Positions 57,149 through 64,000 of a DNA stretch of 64,000 nucleotides are shown piece after piece. A program made the position numbers and the translations under genes. Source of the DNA: Rhabdophis nuchalis (Eukaryota; Chordata; Lepidosauria; Squamata; Natricidae); contig CM077644.1 in assembly GCA_039707465.1 (NCBI GenBank), positions 100,673,875 to 100,737,874 on the forward strand, given 5' to 3'. Numbering within the stretch: position 1 is the stretch's first letter; the number at the start of each line of letters is the position of its first letter. The notes below the pieces were generated by a model. The model was not told where the DNA came from. It ran no database searches and saw only the letters and a list, made by a program, of their open reading frames with translations.

Positions 57149-57221
57149 TGCCAAGAAGTGAGCCGGGCACAAGGAAGGGCGAAGGCGGGGCTGGAGCTGG
57201 ACGGCTAGAGGAGGCTACCTA
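57147..57221 (+). CDS. Overlapping second upstream ORF (24 codons)
   Basis: Starts at the ATG overlapping the previous stop (TGATG), reads MPRSEPGTRKGEGGAGAGRL onward to TAG. The stop-start overlap would permit reinitiation. No known function. Confidence 0.25.
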
Positions 57222-57733
57222 GACCTCTTCTTTCCTTAACCCCCCCCCCCCTTCCCGGTCCTCACCTTCCCACCCACCACCCACCTTTCCTGCGCCGCCT
57301 TAGTCTTCACTCTGGTCCGATCCCTGCCTTGTCCCCCCCCCCCCCCGTTCGGGGAGGACTCCCGCCCAGTCGCCGGCCCAACCGGGCTGATCTCCAAAGG
57401 GGCAGCGCCAGAGGAGTGGCTAAATCCAGGGGGCGCGCGAAAGAAGCGCGGCTCTCGTCCGCTCGCCGGGTGGCTCCAGCTGGGCTTCGGGCTTTTGCTT
57501 CGCGACTCGTCCGCGGAAGTCTCTTTCGCCGCGGGGCTGCAACTTTTGTTGCCTAAAAGCGGGTGCGGCGAGGAGGAAAAAGGGGCGGCCGAACCACAGC
57601 CGCCGACATCGCCGTTGCTGGAGGGAAAGAAGCCGGATAAGAGCCAGCGCTGCCATCCAAGGGTCCGGAGCCAAGGCGGTGGTTGGCTTCCGTGGCTTCG
57701 GCAAAACGCAGCAATCGGCCCGAGACGGTGAGT

Positions 57734-60700
57734 AAACCCAGCTGATTCCCCCCCCCCCTCTCCCACGGCTTTTCTCTCCCGGGCCTCCCTCCGGGAGCTT
57801 TAGCCGTGCGGTTCTTGAAAGGGGCGGACGGTAAACTTTGCGAGAGGGGCCTTCGCACCTGACACTCTTTCCAGATTCCAAGGATGGGATCGGAAGAGTT
57901 CGGAAGCTGCCCTGGGAAACTTGACTGCCCGACTAACGAAACTCCGCTGGAGCCCTTTTTCGTCCCTATCTAGGACAGGGTGAAGTGAACCCGCCCCAGG
58001 GGGTTGGAAGGAAGGTGGATAAGGTGATCGGGCAGTGGCATTAAATGCAGGACTGGAGCTTTTGAGATCCGCTAAAAATTCAAATCGAGAAGAGAGAAAG
58101 CGAATCGCCCGGCTTGGGTTAGCTTATACCCTATATTCACACTATATTCATTCATTCATTTATCCATCCATCCATCCATCCATCCTTTGGAATTTTGACT
58201 CCCTTTACAATTGATACCCTGTGTAGACTCCTTGCCCGTTACAGGGATCGCTCTGTTGCAAACAGAGTGATTGCACAATTAATGCGATTTTATTGCATCT
58301 TTCTCCTCCTCCTCCCCCTTCGCAATAACCAATTAAGAGATTTTAGAAGAGAAAAGGGAGATAAAACTTAGATACAAATAGAAACTGCGCCCTCTAGCGT
58401 TCATTTGGAAGTCTTCGACAGGGAAGGCACTCCGATTGGTACTTAGGCAAAAAAAGGCGGAAGAAAAAATCTGCCAGCGGGGATTTCAAAGCCTTTGTTC
58501 CTAGAAAGAGCCGTTTGGCCCTTTTTATATCCCAAATGTGTGGCATGGTACACAACTGGCATCTTTCCCTTCCAAGCAATGAAGGTAGAAATCCATTGGC
58601 TTACAGACAGTTCACCACCTTCATCTGCGTCCATGGATTCTTGAACTGTATAATCACTGCATTTAAAGAAGATGGAAGGCTCACTTTTATCAGGATTTTT
58701 TTTTAAAAATGACCATTTTAAACTAAAAAAAAGTTACAGACTAAATGACGGGCAACAAGGAATGAACAGAAGGCCTTTGAATAGAGTCGCCTGTAGCTTG
58801 AGATGATATTGAACACAAGTATTTCATGCTTCTGAATCTGAATATTTTTCCTGTTTTGGTGAGTGCAAATAAAGCTTTTTGTTTTCCTGAAAGAGAAAAG
58901 AAAAATAGGATACAAATACAGCAGCAAAATACTGGAGGAGATTGTGTTATCTCAGTCCTTAATTCAGATCTAAAATATCAACCTGATTTGATAAAGAGGA
59001 AATGTATCCAGCCCTTCAAAAACACCAGATGATGGAAAGGAGTATTCAACAGCTCTAATGCTTAACATTTGTGATGCTTAATGCAAGTAGTTGACAATTA
59101 AGAATTATATTAGCCTTTCTTTGCTGATATTTCTGTTTACCAAATACATTTCTTTCAAAGGCAGAATAAAATGTGGATATTATTAGCAGCAAATCTGTTC
59201 TTTTGACTTTGTCGAATGCAGTTGACTCAAAATGCTTTTTACAGTTCCACCAGAAATAAGTGTCATTTATATCATTGGAGAAATACTAAATATTTAATAT
59301 TAATAAAGAAGAAAGATTAAACACACCCACAATGGAAGAAGAGTTTTGGGGCAACTTAAAAACTCCCTGCCTTAGAAAGTTGGCTCAGTAAATGACACCA
59401 TTTTGAAAGAGTTTGGGTCCTGCCTGAAAAATATGTCAGCAATAAACATTTTGCTGTAATAGATGGACATTCATTCTGTGGCTGTGATCACAAGTAAATC
59501 ATAATCAGAAATGCTGTTTCAAGACTGAAATGCAGAATTTCTTGTTCGCAAAATAGGGACTTCTCAGTTCTTTACATACTATTAACTGCTTAAAATTTGG
59601 CGGGGAAACACCCAAGAATGATACAGGAAGTTGTCCAATACCTACCATAGCTGTTTTACTGTCCTAACTTAAGAATGCTGGTGGGCTTGTAATTGCAGGT
59701 GCTTTCCACCTGTATTTGAGGGGTAATTTCATTATGTCATTGAAAATCTGACATTTCTAAAGAAAGGACCTGTGGTTAAAGGAGGAGGGGTGATTTGTGA
59801 AGCAATAGGAGAATACCACATTCCTGAAACCTAACTAAGAATACAGCCTTGAAGTGAAAGCCAGTGATTCAGCCTTCATTCTGTTTTTTGAATGTTAGTG
59901 ATGTGCCACAATTGGTAACATTTTTGTGTGGTTTCCTTTCCTTGTAATGCTGCAGGCAAGAGAAAGTTGGGATTGTCTGCCACGGGATAAGTATGACTCA
60001 TAGTCCTATTTTTATGGTAAATCTTCCTTGCCTTTCTTCTTCTCCCTTGCTACAAGTTAGAAGTGTAATACCTCATGGACGTTCCCGAGGAGAAGATAGG
60101 TATATTTTCCATCAGTACAATTTGTAAAAACAACTTGGTCTGACTAGATAATTGGAAGCCCATCCCCACCACTTACCCGAATGGATTTGACATTTCAGGC
60201 CTGAGGGCATAAAGCATATATTAATATTGCCCTGTATTCACTTGTTCAGCAAACTAATTTAGCATTTATGAAAAGCAGTAAGTTGGCTTTAAGTGCAGAA
60301 ATTATAAGTGTGTGTATGTGTGTGTAAATAAGCATTAAAGAGGAGTGTCTGTCAGTGTGGGACTATGTTTTGGATTGTGTTTATAGCATTATTACTGTTG
60401 GTGTTCAGAATTCATACAGATGGAACACAATCCTTAAATTATAATTGACTAATTGCAGTCTGGATTCCTGAAATGTTGTTTGTGCACGTGTGCTTTTATT
60501 AAAATAACTATTTCACCTAAAGGAAAGGGCTACATTCAGTTTGATTCATGGATAATAATGTTAACAAAAGCTTCAAAGTATAAGCCTATTTAGTAACAGT
60601 AGGATAGATTTCCAAATAATACATATAGAACTATTATTTGGGGCTTTACTTTATTTTTAGAATTCAGCTCCGTGTGTGTGTGTGTGTGTGTGTGTTGTGT

Positions 60701-61630
60701 GTGTGTGTGTGTGTGTATAGAGAGAGAGAGAGAGAGACAGTCCTCACCGGGGAGTTCTATTGATTAACTACCCAATCAGTTTCTTAGTGCCAATTTCTAT
60801 TATGAGACAATGATCTTTGTGTGTCTGTGGGTGTGGATCTGTGTGTGAGAGAGAAAAACAGAGAGAAGGATGCTATTTACAGGGACCAGATCACTACAAG
60901 ATGCTTCATTTGTCAGCAGTTGCTAATCAGAATGGGAAGTTGGTTGTTTTTCACAGTTAATTGTGCCTGGGATATTGTTCGGATGGGAGGGTGAGGTATC
61001 AGCGGGTGTCAGCGGATATATGTAAACAAGGATTTGTGTGAGACTCCTCCGAATGCCCCTAAGGGGAAGCTAGGATGTAAAATCGCTGGTAAAGGTTAAA
61101 AATTCTGTAGGGGTGATGAGCTATTAGTAATATAGGACACTCTAGGTCTCTGTATGCCAGAACTCCATTGAATATCGTTAGCATAATCCATTCCCCAGCC
61201 CACCCGTGGATTGCAGTCACCTTTTCTTCAGCCTGAGAGGCGAGATTCTAGGGAACTCCCTAGTTTCATACAGCAGATTGTGTGATCACAATCATGGTAA
61301 GCAAAGGTTATAATGCTAGAGAGGGTTTAGCAAAATAGTCTTCTGTCATTTTTTAACCCTTGTGTTAGAACTGATCAGATATGAAGAGAAGAAAAAGCCT
61401 GGGAGAAAATCCTACTTTATTCTTTTTTATCACAACTTGAAAGTTTGATCTTAAGAAAGCTCAAGTAGAAATCTCCATCTCTCAGTCATAACTATTTGGA
61501 TGGCCCTGACATAAAATTCAGCTCCACAGAAATGTATTTAGGATGGAAGTGAAAATATTCAAGTTCATTTCTACATTAAAGTGATTATTCCATCATGCTC
61601 TTATTTAATGAAGATCTGTATCTCGTGACT
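57734..61630 (+). other. Putative intron 1, left part
   Basis: Repeat-poor sequence with no coding frame of interest. It contains (CATC)n at 58163-58186. The absence of recent LINE and hAT insertions contrasts with 1-54 kb. Confidence 0.4.
60671..60738 (+). repeat. (GT)n followed by (GA)n
   Basis: About 22 GT units with one interruption (60672-60715), then TATA and about nine GA units. Confidence 0.95.
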
Positions 61631-61639
61631 TACAGTCTA

Positions 61640-61980
61640 CAAATGCAACACGAAGCGTATTCTGCTGTTATTAAAAATTCTGATCCTTAGCATATGATCT
61701 TTAAGCCAATATCTTTCCCTGTGTCAATGAGAGCTCATTAATTATGAGATACTGCTAAGCTAGGCTGCGTTTAGCTCTTGCCAAACCATGACATTTTTAA
61801 TACATTAATAATATGTCTGAAATGTAATGGAAAACTATTAATCACACCCTGGACAGGTGCCACAAATTTAAGCTGTAATTGGCTGTTTCTTGTCAAGCAT
61901 GCCAGTGGCATGTTCTGATGCTTGAATCACCTGCATAAAGGTTTCAACTTTTGTCATCTTGTTGAATGAGATCAATGTTA
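61640..61980. promoter_or_regulatory. Possible conserved noncoding element
   Basis: AT-rich but complex, repeat-free stretch with clustered homeodomain-type cores: CATTAATTATGAG (about 61736), TTTTTAATACATTAATAATA, and CTATTAATCAC, then an E-box CAGGTG (61854) and CTGTAATTGG. This texture is typical of developmental enhancers in first introns. The call rests on texture alone, without an alignment. Confidence 0.3.
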
Positions 61981-64000
61981 TACTCTATAATTCTATGTAA
62001 TTACTACAATCATGACTTTTTACTTGCTTCAACAGTAATCCATTATCTAGGGGGGAGAGTATACTCTAGAGTCTAGAACATTAACACCGATATTGCATTT
62101 TAGTGCAAATCTTCTGCCATCTTGCTTGTTGCTTTCATCTATCTGCATCCTGATATGAGTCTTCAATTGTTTTATTGTAGGTTGTTAAAATACATCCTGC
62201 TCAGAAGCAAAGGTGTATTGGAAAGAACTGGACTTAATACCCCTATGAAATGGTACAGAAACATATAACTTCTCCGGAATTCATGAGATGCTGTCCTTGG
62301 CAATATGTTAATATATTGTATAAGCAAAGGAACTATTTATTTCTATTTATAAATATTAATTTAAAATTCAAGCAGTCATTTGAAATGAGCCAAATCCTGT
62401 TTCTGAATGATCAGATAGTCATAGATGTAAGTTGATGATCAGTAGGTAAAATGTAAAGAAGCAAACAAAGAAATATCTTGAAGCTGAAGGAAACGACATG
62501 GTTTTTAAAAGTACCTTTGAGCTCTTTAAATCCTAAGTTTGCTACCTTAGGTAGCATACCACATTCCTGAAAAGAAGATAAACTTTGTAATAGAACGCTG
62601 GTTTGTGAAACAAATAGGAAACTCCATGTGTGCATAAGGCAATTATTGTAATTTGCTATGGAAACATTATTCAGCCATCTGTTGGCATTGCATCAGAACT
62701 ATAGCTAGTTTCAGATGCAAGATAATGTTATAGCTGAATAAAAGGAACCTCTTTACAGATTTGCTTTGCATGCCAGATTCTCTCTGCCTGAAAGTAGGCA
62801 TTTTTGGCACCAGCTATTATGCTGCACAGGTCACCAAAATGCTGTGTTATTTTTATACATGTAATATCATAACTCATTTTCTTAACTCATCAGATCATCA
62901 GATCCCAAATAGGAAAAGAATATTGGTTTATGGAAAACAGCACAACTGCTTCCAGATGTTTTCTGCCTTGCGTAGGAATTTAGTAAGAAATTAGTGTGGT
63001 TCCTTAAAATGTTAGTTAGGAATATAATAATATGACTGCACACTTACTTTTCAGCGATTGCAGGGAAAGGGCTTATTACTAAATTATTATTAAGATAATA
63101 CTTAGAAAATGTTGCTTTATTTTTAATATGTTAAAGCAGTTAAAAAACCAGGATGGTGGTAAAAGTATCAACCTTTATCAAATGTTTTTGTTAGAATTTG
63201 TTCTAACCAAAATTTGTATACTCCAGAGATCTGTTATTTCACAAATGGTTAAGATCTTTAATGTGTTTGTCATAATTTAGGTGGCATAGTTTGTAACTCA
63301 AACAAATGTGCGCAAATGCATTGCACACAGAGAAAAACGCGGGGTGGGGGAGACCCCTGTAGACAGTTCTTTTATCACAACTTAATTAAAATCTGGTTAG
63401 GGAGGAAAGTGTTGAGGTTGGATTGAGCCTGAGGGCTGTCAAGTAGCCATGCCTTGTGTTTAAACATCTTGCAAAGTTGACAGAGGTCAGTGCGAGAATT
63501 TCTTTGAGGCGCCTTTTCTATCACTTAAATTATCACCGAGTGGTTTATGTTCCTGCTCCAGTGAACATAGAGTGTAGACTAAGAAGATTGCTTTCTCCTG
63601 TGGAAATTGACACATAAAGGAACTTTAAAATAACAACAACAGCCAGTCTATATAAGAAATTATTATTATCAGCTGCAAATGAGCCAACTGTTATCTTTGT
63701 CATTAAACACAATTAAACGAAAGCAGAGCTCTTCCAGTACTAATGAGAAAAAAAATCCAAAGAGACAGAAGTGGGCTCATCAGATCACTTATTAAGCTAA
63801 CAAAAGTTGAGATGTGTAACAGATATTTTCAGCTCTCAGAGGTCTTCTATTGAAGAGATGAAAAGCACGGCAAATTGTTGTCAGTCCTTTGTCATTGTAA
63901 TAAAAGCTTTGACACCTTTGGTAGACTGGGGATTGTATCCCGATTTGGCTATGAAATATGTGACTGGTTTGAGTGTCAGGTTTTGACAAGATGAAAATAA
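61981..64000 (+). other. Putative intron 1, right part
   Basis: AT-rich, repeat-poor sequence up to the window edge. I see no exon or RNA gene. Confidence 0.35.

Larger units (their letters stand above)
56500..57727 (+). other. Probable noncoding exon 1 ending at a splice donor
   Basis: ACG followed by GTGAGTAA at 57728 matches the vertebrate donor consensus strongly. No long ATG-initiated frame runs to the donor, so the exon is most likely 5' untranslated, with coding exons beyond the right edge of the window. The 5' limit is a guess. The gene is not identifiable from this exon. Confidence 0.5.
56440..57870 (+). promoter_or_regulatory. CpG island, probable promoter and 5' UTR
   Basis: About 1.4 kb with abrupt high GC and many CpG (e.g. 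CGCCGCCACG, CTGCCGCGGC, GCGGCCGC) in an AT-rich neighbourhood. GGGGCGG-type GC boxes lie near 57589 and 57821. It has no similarity to the GC-rich hATs of the window and no flanking duplication. Such islands mark vertebrate promoters. The splice donor inside gives the plus orientation. Confidence 0.72.

Noticed and set aside
57495..57731. Plus-strand frame open to the splice donor
   Set aside because: Its first codon is TTG, not ATG, and no in-frame ATG reaches the donor, so I treat the exon as untranslated.
57236..57881. Minus-strand frames of up to 176 codons in the CpG island
   Set aside because: High GC makes stops rare in several frames at once. None starts in a good context with supporting splice sites, and C-runs give the Gly-rich segments.

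Overview
This is a vertebrate nuclear window, most probably from a squamate reptile and specifically a snake. The evidence is the repeat content: many L2-type LINE tails, each ending in its own microsatellite, CR1 3' ends ending in (ATTCT)n-like tails as described for snake genomes, tRNA-derived SINEs of Sauria type, and dense non-autonomous hAT and Tc1/mariner-like elements. The species call is an inference; no recognisable protein-coding exon of a host gene was found.

Layout. Positions 1-1300 are ordinary AT-rich DNA with a GGAA microsatellite. A 5.3 kb hAT-type composite (1312-6574, 8-bp duplication CCCTAACA) is split by a nearly full-length but frame-broken L2 LINE (2743-6304). A second L2 (8649-10830, minus strand) is 5' truncated but keeps an open reverse transcriptase frame and a 10-bp duplication, so it is young; it abuts a SINE. 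From 11.5 to 54 kb the window is a mosaic of small transposons: a GC-rich fold-back hAT (11524-12110), CR1 ends, short palindromic hATs, a recurrent 425-bp hAT carrying a pyrimidine/purine microsatellite, mariner-like elements with TA duplications, about ten short L2 3' ends, and two other LINE remnants (31.7-32.6 kb and 47.4-48.7 kb). Many are nested, and the target duplications let the order of insertion be read.

From about 54 kb rightward repeats become sparse. A GC-rich CpG island (about 56.4-57.9 kb) looks like the promoter and 5' untranslated first exon of a plus-strand gene: a TATA-like motif and CCAAT box lie just upstream, two short upstream ORFs lie inside, and a strong splice donor lies at 57728. 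The remaining 6.3 kb would be its first intron, with an AT-rich homeodomain-site-rich stretch at 61.64-61.98 kb resembling a conserved regulatory element. The gene itself cannot be named from this window.

The most unusual observation is a composite hAT at 20827-21706 with a perfect 8-bp duplication. It carries half of a mariner-like element plus about 90 bp of that mariner's flank, all of which also occur in an intact nested arrangement 5 kb downstream (25941-26935). This looks like mobilisation using mismatched ends of two hAT copies.
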